In this document: in pieces, positions 20,993-32,691 of the stretch
Position numbering within the stretch: the first letter of the stretch is position 1
How the letters are laid out: every line of letters starts with the position of its first letter
Source: Ephydatia muelleri
Taxonomy: Eukaryota; Porifera; Demospongiae; Spongillida; Spongillidae
NCBI GenBank assembly: GCA_013339895.1
Contig: JABACO010000004.1
Coordinates: 1,848,223-1,912,222, forward strand
Length of the DNA stretch: 64,000 nucleotides
Direction: 5' to 3'
Notes under the pieces: model-generated
Seen by the model: only the letters and a program-made list of their open reading frames with translations
Told to the model about the DNA's origin: nothing
Database searches by the model: none
Position numbers and translations under genes: made by a program

Positions 20993-22741
20993 ATGAAGCC
21001 AAGAGATCATTACTGCTCTCAGCCTAACCATGGGAACAATAACTTGAATTTTTATTGTGAGACTTGTAGCTTGCTGGTATGCCTTCACTGCACTACAGCT
21101 ACCCACAAAACCCACACTGTGAAGGAAATATCCACAGTAGCAAAGACCCATCAAATGGAAATCACAGGAGCACTTGACGATGCAAGAGAGGTAGTGACAA
21201 AGCTGACGGGAGCCATGGATGAAAATAACAGGATGATAGAACAAGTGGAGATCTCCAAAATAAATGCTTCATTGGCCATCAACAATGCCTTTGAAACACT
21301 CCAACAAACATTGGAAGAAAGGAAAAAGACACTATTGTCAGAGTTGGAGGCCATTTCACTGTCCAAGACAACAGCTCTGACCATCCAGAAGGAACAGTTT
21401 GAGAAGATGATTGGAGACATTGGTCACTACACTGATTTGGCATCCCATATCCTGCAGACCCACACTGACCATGAGATTGTAGCATTGGGAGGACTCATAC
21501 CCACTGAACTGCAGGCCACCCTCAAGAGGGTCCAGACCATTTCCCTCTCTCCAAACCAAGAAAGCAGCATAACTGTGTCTGTGCAAACAGATGATCTTAT
21601 ACAAAAACTATCGAAATTAGGACATTTGTTAGATTTTAATCTTTCTCCATCTTCAAGCACTTGGACGTCCACATCAGTAGCCAAGGTGGGGACCAGGTAC
21701 CATGTTAAGGTACGAAGCAAGACCTCAAAGGGGGAGGAGTGCCCACATGGTGGTGTAGAGGTGAAGGGTGAGATGAGGTCCAAGACCCATAATGGAGCAG
21801 TTGTGTATGGAGAGGTGGAGGACCACAGGGATGGTACCTACACCATCACCCTCACCCCTCAAACTGCTGGTTCTCACCAGCTCCTCATCACAATGGATGG
21901 TCAGCATGTACAGAATAGTCCTAATGACCTTGATGTGAGGCCTATTCGTGACTACCGTATCTTATGTAATGCCCAACAAGTGATCCAGTGTAATAGGCCT
22001 AGATGTGTAGCCATCCATGACAATGGAGACATCTATGTAGGGAGTGAGAATCACCACATTTATGTGTTTGATCAAACAGGTCAACTGAAGAATACCATAG
22101 GTAGTAGGGGAAGTGGTGATGGTCAGTTCTCTTCTCCATCTGGTATATCCATCAAGGGAGATGTGTTGTATGTTGCTGATACTGGCAACCATCGTGTACA
22201 GAAGCTGACATCAAGTGGAAAGTTCCTTCATAAGTTTGGTCAGCATGGATCAGGTCAGGGACAGTTCAATAGGCCATGGGGTGTCATCATTGACTCCAAC
22301 AACAAACTGATTGTCTCTGACAGTGGTAACCATAGGATACAAATATTCAATGAAAATGGTGGTTGGTTATTAACCATAGATGGTCATGGTTTAGGCAATC
22401 ATAGCTTTAGGTCTCCAGATGGTCTTGCCTTGGACCCTCAGGGAAACATTCATGTTGCAGCCTTTGGTTCAAACACTATCAAAGTGTTTACCAAAGAAGG
22501 TGTCTATGTCAGGATGTATGGTGATCCTAATGATCCCAGTGGAATAGCCATTGATGATGAAGGCTACAGCCTTGTCAGTGAGTGGGATGGCCATTGTCTC
22601 TCCATCTATGATCCTGATGGGAACAAGATCCACACAGTGGAGAATCTGAACAATCCCTATGGCACTGCACTAGATCCCAGAGATGGCAGTGTGTTCATTG
22701 CTAGTAAGGGTGCTGACACTGTATTGAAGTATTGTGTTTGA
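20993..22741 (+). CDS. TRIM-NHL copy A, lacking RING and B-box 1
   Basis: An open frame of 582 codons encodes B-box 2 (HYCSQPNHG ... CLHCTTATHKTH), a coiled coil (about residues 45-190), a filamin-type Ig domain (about 225-320) and six NHL-type blades to the C-terminus. It is about 85-90% identical to copy C by eye. In copy C the same sequence is preceded by RING and B-box 1. Here the shared upstream sequence ends at GTGCCTACAGT and jumps directly to TTGTTGGACTAGACC, so about 740 bp carrying the ligase domain are missing. In-frame codons continue upstream of the chosen ATG to about 20948. If expressed it would be a substrate-binding TRIM without ligase activity, possibly dominant-negative, or it may be a recent pseudogene. 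Confidence 0.82.
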   Translation: MKPRDHYCSQPNHGNNNLNFYCETCSLLVCLHCTTATHKTHTVKEISTVAKTHQMEITGALDDAREVVTKLTGAMDENNRMIEQVEISKINASLAINNAFETLQQTLEERKKTLLSELEAISLSKTTALTIQKEQFEKMIGDIGHYTDLASHILQTHTDHEIVALGGLIPTELQATLKRVQTISLSPNQESSITVSVQTDDLIQKLSKLGHLLDFNLSPSSSTWTSTSVAKVGTRYHVKVRSKTSKGEECPHGGVEVKGEMRSKTHNGAVVYGEVEDHRDGTYTITLTPQTAGSHQLLITMDGQHVQNSPNDLDVRPIRDYRILCNAQQVIQCNRPRCVAIHDNGDIYVGSENHHIYVFDQTGQLKNTIGSRGSGDGQFSSPSGISIKGDVLYVADTGNHRVQKLTSSGKFLHKFGQHGSGQGQFNRPWGVIIDSNNKLIVSDSGNHRIQIFNENGGWLLTIDGHGLGNHSFRSPDGLALDPQGNIHVAAFGSNTIKVFTKEGVYVRMYGDPNDPSGIAIDDEGYSLVSEWDGHCLSIYDPDGNKIHTVENLNNPYGTALDPRDGSVFIASKGADTVLKYCV

Positions 22742-24098
22742 AAAGTGAATGTGATGTAATGTGCATTACTGTGATACTAGCAGAACATTTTCAAGTGGAT
22801 GTGATGTAACATGATTGGTATTAAAGTTTATATGGTCAACCGTATTGAGACATGTGCAGTTGCCATGTTGCCTGTCAGTTACAGTATTAATTGAGTTTAT
22901 ATGATCGTTTCCGCAAAAAGGGGCACACACATAAAAGTTCTACTTTTCGATAGAAATGTAACGCTTGCATAGAAATGTGTGGCTACTTCAAATAAGAATA
23001 CTTACAATTTCCATGACAGATACCCAGATTCTCAGTGTGTAAGATTCAATGTGTAGAGCACATTTCAGACTTCTAGAATGTAAAAAAAAAAATTTATTTC
23101 CCTTTTCGGAGAGGTAATGTTACTCCATTGGTGGCATTGATGCCTGAACCCAAATTGGGTGATGCACTTACTACATTAAACTTAGTTCTGTTACTGAGGT
23201 GTTGAATAGTGACTTTTTCTGTTGTATGTCGTTGTTATATGATTTGTGTGGTTTCCTAAAGGGGTGGGCGGGGTCATGGTGTAATGTGAGGATGACACCT
23301 TGGCCTCCTACTGAGAAGACGAAAAAGAAATGGAGAAGGCTGAGAGAGCAGTGGAATGGAAGATGGCAAGCTGCACGATGTCATGGTGAGAGAGGAGGCG
23401 GCCACCAGATAGGACACAGCTCCCAACCTACACAGCAACTAAGCTCCCCTAATCGTCAAGATGGCAGGTGGCATGGTTCCCAGGCCCATGGGGTCATGTT
23501 TTCACTTTGGTGAGCTGGACCACTTCAGTGTGTGAAGGCATGGGCCAGTGTGCAGCATCCTTTGAGGTAACACCTTCCATTGGAGAGGCTTTTTTGGGGT
23601 ACAGGAGCTTTGAGCACCACCACCATGGGTTTTGGATACTTTGAAAAGTGGTTATGTCCTTGTTTAGGTTTACCTGGGATTTTGAGAATAGGGTGTATTG
23701 AAGTACAAATTATATGTGGACTTAGAAATAACTGCTCCCGATGGCAGGGCTATGGCATATCCATGGTTATAGCAGTGGGCCTTATCATGACATGGGCTGT
23801 GGAGCCCATGGGACACTGTTGTTGGGAATCTGTCCTCTTTTGGCCTCTGATGTGGTCGGATGGTAAAGGCTGGGCACCATTTAAAGTGGACACATGGGCA
23901 TTGCCACTGTCAGAGAGGTTGGTCAGACCTTTCAGAGCAGACTCACACATGTTTAGTGGGAGGTTCCCCAATATGGCTATACTTGCAGGGAGAATAGCCT
24001 TTTTTGTTAGATAGCAGTGTGTACCCTAGCCATGGGAGTCTATGTGTGTTTGTCTTGGTGGCTGTGTTGATCTCTCAGATTGACTGTTCCAGTTTCAG
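22742..24098 (+). other. 3' flank of TRIM A and non-coding sequence
   Basis: 22742-23200 is shared with the 3' flanks of the other TRIM copies (ATTAAAGTTTATATGGTCAAC, possibly the 3' UTR, with ATTAAA as a poly(A) signal). The stretch 23455-23580 reappears damaged at about 51810-51925. No supported gene is seen in 23200-24098. Confidence 0.6.
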
Positions 24099-27000
24099 CC
24101 TAGAGGGTTGAATCCCAGCAGTGAACGTTGGCAGGCCAACCTGGGCTGTTGGAGGAATGGAGGTGTGTTCTCAACAGGGGTGTGGCTACTACTGGACAAC
24201 TTGGAGGACCCAGAGCTGAGGCCACTGGCCCAATCACTACCAGCAACAGTGTTGAGAAGCAGAGCAGACACTTGTGCGTGTGTCATTAGGTCTGTACTTA
24301 TTAAACTGTCACCTCAACGAGGACAAAGAATTTGATACACTCAGTAAAGGGGAGTTCGAGGTTTGTATTATAAATATAAAATGGTCACTCTGTCGTTGTG
24401 TGACAGCATGGGATGAGAGAGAAGAGAGTGTGTGTGCATGTTTGTGTGTGTGAGTGTGTTTATGTGTATGTGTGTGTATGTGTGTCTATGTGTATATGTG
24501 TGTTTTTCTTTTTCTTGTTTCTGCACTGTTATGCTCTCTTACTCATGTAAGTATATTCACTTGCAATACTATGTCGCTAAACACCTGCCCACTTCACTGG
24601 ATCGTTTGTGTGTGTGTTTGTGTGTATGTGCGTGTTTGTTTGTGCACCTCTTTCAACCTGTGTTCAGGTTGAATGATCACACAGAGCTGCTTCAGAAGAA
24701 CTTTTCCTATGTTGGTATGTTGTGTGATATGCATCAGCTCCACCACACACAACCTGTGGCCATGAACTCTTCATATTCACCAATCTCTTTATTCCTGTAT
24801 CTGTTTTTATCTCCAATCGACAGTCCACCTACCACACCCCTCCTCCCACATCCTACCATTGCTTACTTCCCACCCTCCTCTCCACCACCATCCACAGTCT
24901 CAACCATCACGCACACTCCACCCACCATCCCACACTCCCTTCACCTTTCTCCCTACAAACCTCCTCTACACTCCTCCACATTCCTCCATTACCTTTCCTC
25001 TCCTCACATCCTCACCACCTCAACACTTCCTTCCAAACTCCTCCCCACACTCCCGTCACCCTACTCCCCCGCATCTCCCTGTCTCTCAATTCTACTTGCT
25101 GTTTTCTCCATTTTGTGTGACACTGCTGCTTTGTAGGAGACAATGGGGAAGGGGATTTCCCCAATGTGGGTCACGTCGTCAAGGACAGCGATTCTGTCTA
25201 CAATGTCTCCATCATGAGATAGAGAAAAGTGGTTCCCAACAAATGTTCCAATGTCCCATCTGTGAACAAAACACCAGCATCCCAGTGGGAGGGGCCAGTG
25301 GTCTCCCTCAGAACCTCCATCTTGGATTTGAAGTAGAGGTAGCAGGGTACATGTCCAAGATGGTGAACAACAGTGATGTAGCATGTGACCACTGCATAGA
25401 TGGGGACAATGGTCCTGCAGTGGTGTTCTGTTGTACATGTCATCAGTTCTATGCAAGGTGGCTTATGAGTACCATAGGACTGATCGCTATCTCACCAAAC
25501 ACAATATGGTTGGACTAGACCAGGAGGGAGCCAGACAGCTGCATACCACCAAGAAGTCAAAAGGTCATTACTGCTCTCAGCCTAACCATGGGAACAATAA
25601 CTTGAATTTTTGTTGTGAGACTTGTAGCTTGCTGGTATGCCTTCACTGCACTACAGTTACCCACAAAAACCACACTGCGAAAGAAATATCCACAGTAGCA
25701 AAGACCCATCAAATAGAAATCACAGGAGCACTTGAAGATGCAAAAGAGGTAGTGACAAAGCTGACTGGAGCCATGGATGAAAAAAACAGAATGATAGAAC
25801 AAGTGGATTTCTCCAAAAGAAATGCTTCATTGGCCATCAACAATGCCTTTGAAACACTCCAACAAACATTGGAAGAAAGGAAAAAGACACTATTGTCAGA
25901 GTTGGAGGCCATTTCACTATCCAACACAACAGCTCTGGCCCTCCAGAAGGAACAGTTTGAGAAGATGGTTGGAGACATTGGTCACTACACTGATATGGCT
26001 TCCCAGATCCTGCAAACCCACACTGACCATGAGATTGTAGCATTGGGAGGTCCAGACCATTTCCCTCACTCCAAACCAACACAGCAACATAACTGTGTCT
26101 GTGCAAACAGATGATCTTATACGTCAATTGTCAGAATTAGGAAATTTGTTAGATTTTTATCCTTCTCCATCTTCAAGCAGATGGACGTCCACATCAGTAG
26201 CCAAGGTGGGGGCCAGCTACCATGTTAAGGTACAAAGCAAGACCTCAGAGGGGGAGGAGTACCCATATGGTGGTGTAGAGGTGAAGGGTGAGATGAGGTC
26301 CAAGACCCATAATGGAGCAGTTGTGTATGGAGAGGTGGAGGACCACAGGGATGGTACCTACACCATCACCCTCACCCCTCAAACTGCTGGTCCTCACCAG
26401 CTCCTCATCACAATGGATGGTCAGCATGTACAGAATAGTCCTAATGACCTGGATGTGCGGCCTATTCGTGACTACCGTATCTTATGTAATGCCCAACAAG
26501 TGATCCAGTGTAATAGGCCTATGTGTGTAGCCATCCATGACAATGGAGATATCTATGTAGGGAGCAATGATAGTTGCATTTATGTGTTTGATCGTGTAGG
26601 TCAACTGAAGAATACCATAGGTAGTCGGGGAAGTGGTGATGGTCAGTTCTCTCATCCATCTGGTATATCCATCAAGGGAGATGTGTTGTATGTTGCTGAT
26701 AGTGGCAACCATTGTGTACAGAAGCTGACATCAAGTGGAAAGTTCCTTCATAAGTTTGGTCAGCAGGGATCAGGTCAGGGACAATTCAATGGGCCATGGG
26801 GTGTCATCATTGACTCCAACAACAAACTGATTGTTTCTGACTATAATAACCATAGGATACAAATATTCAATGAAAATGGTGGTTGGTTATTAACCATAGA
26901 TTGTAAAGGTTCAGCAATCATAGTTTTCAGTCTCCATGGGGTCTTGCCTTGGACCCTCAGGGAAACATTCATGTTGCAGCCTGGGGTTCAAACACTATCA

Positions 27001-30000
27001 AAGTGTTTACCAAAGAAGGTGTCTATGTCAGGATGTATGGTGATCCTAATGATCCCAGTGGAATAGCCATTGATGATGAAGGCTACAGCCTTGTCAGTGA
27101 GTGTTGGGGCAATTGTCTCTTCATCTATGATCCTGATGAGAACAAGATCCACACAGTGGGGAATCTGATGCATCCCTATGGTACTGCACTAGATCCCAGA
27201 GATGGCAGTGTGTTCATTGCTAACTATGGTGCTAACACTGTATTGAAGTATTGTATTAGAAAAGTGAATGTGATGTAATGTGCATTACTGTGATACTCGT
27301 AGAACATTTTCAAGTGGATGTGATGTGAATATGTGAACATGATTGATATTAAAGTTTATATGGTCTACTGTATTGAGAAATTTGCAGCTGTCATGATGCC
27401 TGTCAGTTACAGTATTAATTGAATGTAATGAGTTTATATGTGGGATCGTTTCCATGAAAAGGGAAAGTAGCGCACACATTAAAAATTTCATGTACGCAAT
27501 AGAAATGTAACGCTTGCTTTGAAATGTATAGCTAATTAATACAACTCCATGACAGATACTCCGATTCTCAGTGCGTAAGAAGCAATGTGTAGAGCCAATA
27601 TAGAGACCACGCCTTCGTCATCCACTGGGCCCATTGAGTACCCGGGTAAAATATATACAGGGGTGGACCCCGCCCATACCAGCCTAGACTTGCCCATGTA
27701 CCACTCCCCTACCCAACTGGTAAGGGAGCAACCTTAGGAATATACCAACCTAATTTCAAGTGTAGCCAAACGGGGACAGCTCTTGGGTCAATCCAGCCCG
27801 AACCAACCCCTAAAGCTAACCTAAGCCCAGAGGGTATGATGCTTGGAACATACCAACCTAATGCTGGTTCTGGGGAATAGTTTGTGGGGTAAACCAGCCT
27901 GAACTAACCCCTAAAGCTAAACTAGGGTGTGATATTTGGAGCATATCAACCTAATGTATGGTAGATGTTGGGAGTATACCAACCTAATGCTAAACTCTAG
28001 CCATAGGGGAACAATTAGTGGGGTAAAACAGCCCAAACTAACCCCTAAAGCTAACCTAAGCCCAGAGGTTGGTGACCCCAGATTTAGCCTGGACACCCAA
28101 GGTTATCGATCTGGTGAGTGTGCCACACAGGACACACTTGCCCAGTTGAACTCAGAACCTATTGAGGCACTGGTCCCAGTGGTAGTGGTAGAAACAGTGA
28201 GTCGTGGAGAAATCGAGTTTGCACAAGTGTCCAAACCCACCCGCCAATGGATCAACAACCCTGCTGCTCTAAATCTCTACCACCATACATGTATAGAGCC
28301 CTTCCTCGTCCCCAGCTTGCAGAGAGGGGAAACGTGGCAGCCCGTCGTGCACACTTTGTACTACCGTCTTGACCGACACCTCTGTCAGAAGTGGGCTTTG
28401 TAAGCGCCAGTACTGTATTTACATGCCACACCCGACGCTGGTGTATCCTATTGAAGTGCGCTAAATGCCACAGGCACTGGCGGATCACCTGTAAGTGTCT
28501 GCCAACTCTTTGGGCAAGCGAGTTAATCGCTCGTCCAACATTAAGTTACAGCTCCACTTTAATAACGATGGCCACAATCCTCTGGAGGTCAGATGCCTAC
28601 CACTTGCCAAAGTGAGCGATGATCTGACACATCGGAAGCCGATAAACAGCTCCAATCCGAAAAAAAAAAACCATGAGGATCTAACGTTTGGCATCGATGC
28701 AACCTGTTGACCTAAACTACATCCTGAGAAAAAACGCCAATGTTGATAAACAAACTCAATGTACTCGTGCCCGGACTGTACACTTGCCTGCCAATTGAGT
28801 CAATTAAGCCAATTGACAATCTGCTGTCAATGGAAACCAATTGACGGGGTATATTGCTGCTCGTTAAGTAAGCTCGTTTTCTATCTGGTTAAAAGACTGA
28901 GCCCAACCCCCTGATTAGAACGGACAACTTACTTAATCCAGGTATAAATTGTCAAGTAACGAGCGAGGGGAGCTCATTTCACACGTGAGTGTTGAGGAGC
29001 AGCGTTATCTCGCCATTGAAGCTCCTTCCCATGCATTGCCTACAGACCCCCTTACATCCAGCCTTTTAGCTTCGTTGTAAACACACATCTATACTGTCCT
29101 CTCGTCCCCCTGCTTCCTGTTAAGTTCGGGACAACTGAATAATCGTTGGTTGTGCTCGTAATTTACTCATCACCATCCTTCCTCCTAACCTAGAACCCTG
29201 GTGCTTTACATTGCCTGTTACCCTTTCCTAGATATGGCCAGATTAGCCATATCTTCCTGTATCTGTTTTTACCCCCAATCGCAGTCCACCCACCACACCC
29301 ACCTCCCACACCCTACCATTACGTTCATCCCACCCTCCTCACCACCACCATCCACACTCCTCTCCATCCACCATCTCCCACTCCTCTCCATTACATCCCA
29401 CACTCACAACCCACTCTTCTCCACCTACCATCCCCATCACACACACTCCACCCACCATCCCACACTCCCATCACCCTCCTACAAACCTCCTCTACACATT
29501 CTCCCTCTCATCCTTCCCACTTGTCACTTTCCTTCTCCACATTCCTCCATTACCTTCCTCTCCTTCACATCCTCACCTCCACCCCAACACTTCCTTCCAA
29601 ACTCCTCCCCACACTCCCATCACCCTACTCCCCCTCATCTCCCTGTCTCTCAATTCTACTTGCTGTTTTCTCCATTTTTGTGACACTGCTGCTTTGTAGG
29701 AGACAACGGGGAAGGGAATTTCCCCAATGAGGGTCACGTCGTCAAGGACAGCGACAATTGCTTCACGATCTTGTGCACCGGGAGGACTGGCTGTGACTGG
29801 ATGATGGCCCAGCTGAGGGTAAGGGTGTCGTCCTGGATATGTGAAGGGAAGGGACCTTGTCCCCCTCCCCCTCTGCTCCCTACATTATTTTTAGAGACAT
29901 TAACATTGTCCTCAGAACAAAATAAAATTAGCCATCCGAAATGTGGTGAAGGGACCTGTGGTAAGTCCTATCCCCATCACCTTTGTGTAAGGACGCAAGT

Positions 30001-30346
30001 TGAATCCTGTGTTCAAACTTTCATTTCCTGCACCCATCCTCGCTCATTTCCCAACCACAATCCACCCCCTCCACCACCCCCACTCTCCATTTCCCCCACT
30101 CCTTTCCTACCTCCATTTCCCCCACTCCTCCATTTCCCCCACTCCTCTTTCTTCCCTGCCCTTCCCATTCCACTTTCCCTCTTCACTTCCCACTCTCGCT
30201 CTCCTCTCCTCGTATTCCTTCCTCTACCTCTTCCCCATCACCGGCTCATCATCTAACCGCTCACCTTTCAGCCAGCAGCTGATGACATGGACAATATTGT
30301 GCTGGCTCTGGGCCAGAAGAAGACTATCCTTAAGGGTGTGGGGGAG
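24099..30346 (+). CDS. Unidentified host gene, four joined exons
   Basis: Four exons join in phase on the plus strand: 24099-24289, 24668-24714, 29700-29818 and 30272-30346, all with AG/GT borders. The translation includes WLLLDNLEDPELRPLAQSL, NDHTELLQKNFSYVG, then DNGEGNFPNEGHVVKDSD and NCFTILCTGRTGCDWMM, and finally ADDMDNIVLALGQKKTIL. I do not recognise the family. No signal peptide or catalytic motif is visible in this fragment, and it continues beyond both ends (no start or stop found; exons further 3' may have been displaced by the transposon at 30424). The long intron between exons 2 and 3 holds TRIM copy B and a duplicated partial exon 3 at 25137-25190, which could disrupt normal splicing. 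Confidence 0.7.
24780..25190 (+). repeat. Direct repeat, left copy (intron plus part exon)
   Basis: A pyrimidine-rich intron segment plus the first about 54 bp of exon 3 (GACAATGGGGAAGGGGATTT) is repeated at 29250-29752. The copies flank TRIM copy B and its 3' sequence. The left copy breaks off within exon 3 at 25190, where TRIM homology starts. Confidence 0.85.
25192..27278 (+). pseudogene. TRIM-NHL copy B, frameshifted
   Basis: Homology to copy C starts inside the RING region (TTCTGTCTACAATGTCTCC), so the start codon and the first zinc-binding Cys residues are gone. A one-base deletion lies at about 25449 (CAGTTCTATGC versus CAGTTCCTATGC). A 37-bp deletion at about 26050 lies between two GAGG motifs, and a one-base deletion at about 26912 (TTCAGCAATC versus CTCAGGCAATC) breaks the NHL part. 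The usual stop is mutated (TGTGTTTGA to TGTATTAGA) and reading ends at TAA 27278. B-box 2, coiled coil, filamin and NHL pieces are otherwise well preserved, indicating recent loss. Confidence 0.9.
27279..29249 (+). other. TRIM B 3' flank and diverged tandem repeats
   Basis: 27279-27600 matches the other TRIM 3' flanks. About 27600-28080 holds imperfect repeats with the motifs CCAACCTAATG, AACCCCTAAAGCTAACCTAA and GGGGTAAACCAGCC, part of which recurs at 50040-50240. From 28080 to 29249 there are short open frames (for example a Cys/His-rich one at 28391-28490) but nothing that I can support as a gene. Confidence 0.55.
29250..29752 (+). repeat. Direct repeat, right copy (intron plus exon 3 start)
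   Basis: Matches 24780-25190 (TTCCTGTATCTGTTTTTA, then C/T-rich repeats, then the exon 3 start). This copy continues into the complete exon 3, so it keeps the functional acceptor. It is longer because of extra CCACACTC-type units. Confidence 0.85.
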
Positions 30347-30423
30347 GTAAGAGTCCAAGTTTGAATTGACGCAGCATTTACACAGAGACCTCTGGTACAC
30401 ATTTGTGGTGCGTGGTGGCTGGT

Positions 30424-30716
30424 CCGTGGGTCTTTCCGCCATTTTGAATTTTCATTTGTTCGTTTTTTTCAGATAACGAGATTTCAAACATTTCCCAATT
30501 GTTCGTTTGTTTAAAAAAACGAAACATTGGAATTCATTCATCGAAATTTCAAAGTTTCATTTTTTCATTGCCACGTTTAAATTCACGTATCGGTCCGTTT
30601 TCCCATGTCCTTATTCATTGAACTAATTAATCCAAAGGATGATATATGGACCTTCGCAAGATCGGAACGGGACTCGGGCACCTGTGTCTGACCCCTCCCC
30701 TTGATTGCTGAATCTT
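30424..30716 (+). repeat. Left TIR of the integrase/RING element
   Basis: Reverse complement of 35888-36180; shared stretches include GATCGGAACGGGACTCGGG with its partner CCCGAGTCCCGTTCCGATC. Confidence 0.9.
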
Positions 30717-31278
30717 ACCTCATAGCTATAGGGAGTTTAAAAGTGGGCGGGAACTTTTCAACACTAGCTAATAATAAAGTGTAATTAGTGAGCGTAGAAA
30801 GGTTGGTAACGCTAGTTGAATAAAAAGTATGGTTTACGCCTCTCTCACTCTTCAAACTAGCTGTACGTACATGCTTGTGGGAAGACAGGTGACCCCTAAT
30901 AATCCTATCTAATGGTTACGATTTCATTACGTAATACTTGCATAATACAGTAGTGACTCACGTGTCAGGAAAATGGCACCTCCCGTATCAGGAAAAGAAA
31001 AAGAAACTATTTGTGTTCTTAACTTACGTATATACCCTTATGTTTCCCCACATAAAGCAGTGCTGATGGATAGGGCAGACTAAGTACCAATAGCTTCTTT
31101 TGCTTCCATGCAGATAAATGTCGTTATTTATCCTGATACGTGAGTCCCCACTAAATAATGCCGATGACGTACAATAAAATCATTATTGTACTAATACATA
31201 TGAATTATTACATCACATGAGAATATTAATCACAAATTAAGATTTTCATAGAGAAAGAGTCAATGGCCTGTCATTCTA

Positions 31279-32574
31279 GTCTTCTGCTACGTCGTCACCA
31301 AGGATACTTTTAGCTCCAGCCACCAGTTCGTCCAACCCCAGCACTACCATGGTCTCACAGAACCCTCTCTTTGCTCTGCATCTTGGGCAGGTCTTTTCCA
31401 GGGCATCCGGTCCAGAATACCACAAGTTAACACATGCTTCACAACCTAGAATGGTTTTGCAGCACTTTGCCAGCACAATGGGGGGTTGAATGCAAGTACT
31501 GCACATGTGGCACTTGAATGCATCTGCCAGCAAATGCTTTAGACCTAGTGGGATTTTAGAATCCTTTGTCAGCTGCAAAATGGTGTCACTGCTGGCCCTT
31601 AGCTCTCAGCCAGGATATCTTCCTTCACTTTGTGCAGTTGATCATCGGAATCCGTCACATTTGAAGTGGTCTCAAGTGTGGTGCTGCTGTCTGACAGCCT
31701 CTGCCTTTTCTTCTGTCGTCGTGAGGTCTGTGTGTCCACTTCAGGGACGGCGTAAAATTTCCGCGCGTTGGCCTTCCAAAAAAGAAACCCTGCAAAACAC
31801 AAAGGTATAGAAAGAAAAAAGTTAATTCGGTATTATCACCTGCATGGTGTTGGATGTACATTGTACCTTGAGTGCCCGGGGAATCTTTCACTTCAAAACC
31901 ATCGCTAGTGACAATGATGTATTCTTCCCCGAGCTGGTCGCGGACCGCAGACAGAACGTGTGGCAGGGTGGCAGTAGATTCTGATATGCTAACGTACACA
32001 AGGTCCCGTTTGTTGAAAGATGGTTTATCGCCGTCCACATGATGATGCTGGCTACAATAACCTTTAAAGTGTGATTGACGGATGCTTTCTTCTTAGCCAG
32101 ACCCTTTGTTTGACTGTGTACCACTGATGCGAAGCCTGGCCACGTAGGCGTTGTTGGCTGCTTAGAGGAACTAGGTCCACTTCCCGAAGACGGTGTTGAA
32201 CTCAAAGTGGTAGTTGACCTACTGCTGTGCGGCACTTCGTGTGCTTCTGTCGATTGAGTGCAGGGCACTCCTCCACGACTAGAAGGGAGAACGATTCAAC
32301 TAAATTGAGGTCGAAGATTCCTCCGTCTGGCCAGTAGGTTCTATTGGCCAAACGAGCTCGCAACCTCACAGTTTGCGGCACCATCTGAATTGGGATCAAA
32401 TATATATGTATAGCAAAAGAATCAGATATGAGTATTTTAACATAAAAGTTCATACTAACTAACCTGGAACATTAGGCCAATTTGCTGCGTAGTTATGGTG
32501 CATTCTCTAGACAGGCCCACTTCAAATTCTTTATCATCCAAGGCAAATCGATTAACTTTCTCGGCAGCGCTCAT
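31279..32574 (-). pseudogene. Element-encoded RING-finger protein, frameshifted
   Basis: Exon 1 (32574-32464) starts MSAAEKVNRFALDDKEF and joins in phase to exon 2 from 32384 (MVPQTVRLRARLANRTYWPD). A frame change near 32265 leads into a Ser/Thr/Pro-rich linker (STEAHEVPHSS). A second change near 32070 leads to GYCSQHHHVDGDKPSF and a domain with YIIVTSDGFEVKDSP. After an intron a further exon encodes a basic and acidic linker, and a two-base insertion near 31605 precedes the C-terminal zinc finger (FKCHMCSTCIQPP, CCKTILGCEAC, CPRCRAKRGFC), a RING-like C4-type pattern ending at 31279. It was probably an E3-like or DNA-binding partner of the transposase. Three frameshifts make it dead now. Confidence 0.75.
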
Positions 32575-32691
32575 GTTCTGTGTCACACCTCGCAATTCAA
32601 CACGCTAACATACCCTGCGCATGCGCCCTATGCATTGTGATCGCGACCACGTGCGTGTTTTGTATTATTTATTTATTTTTACATTGCTAAG

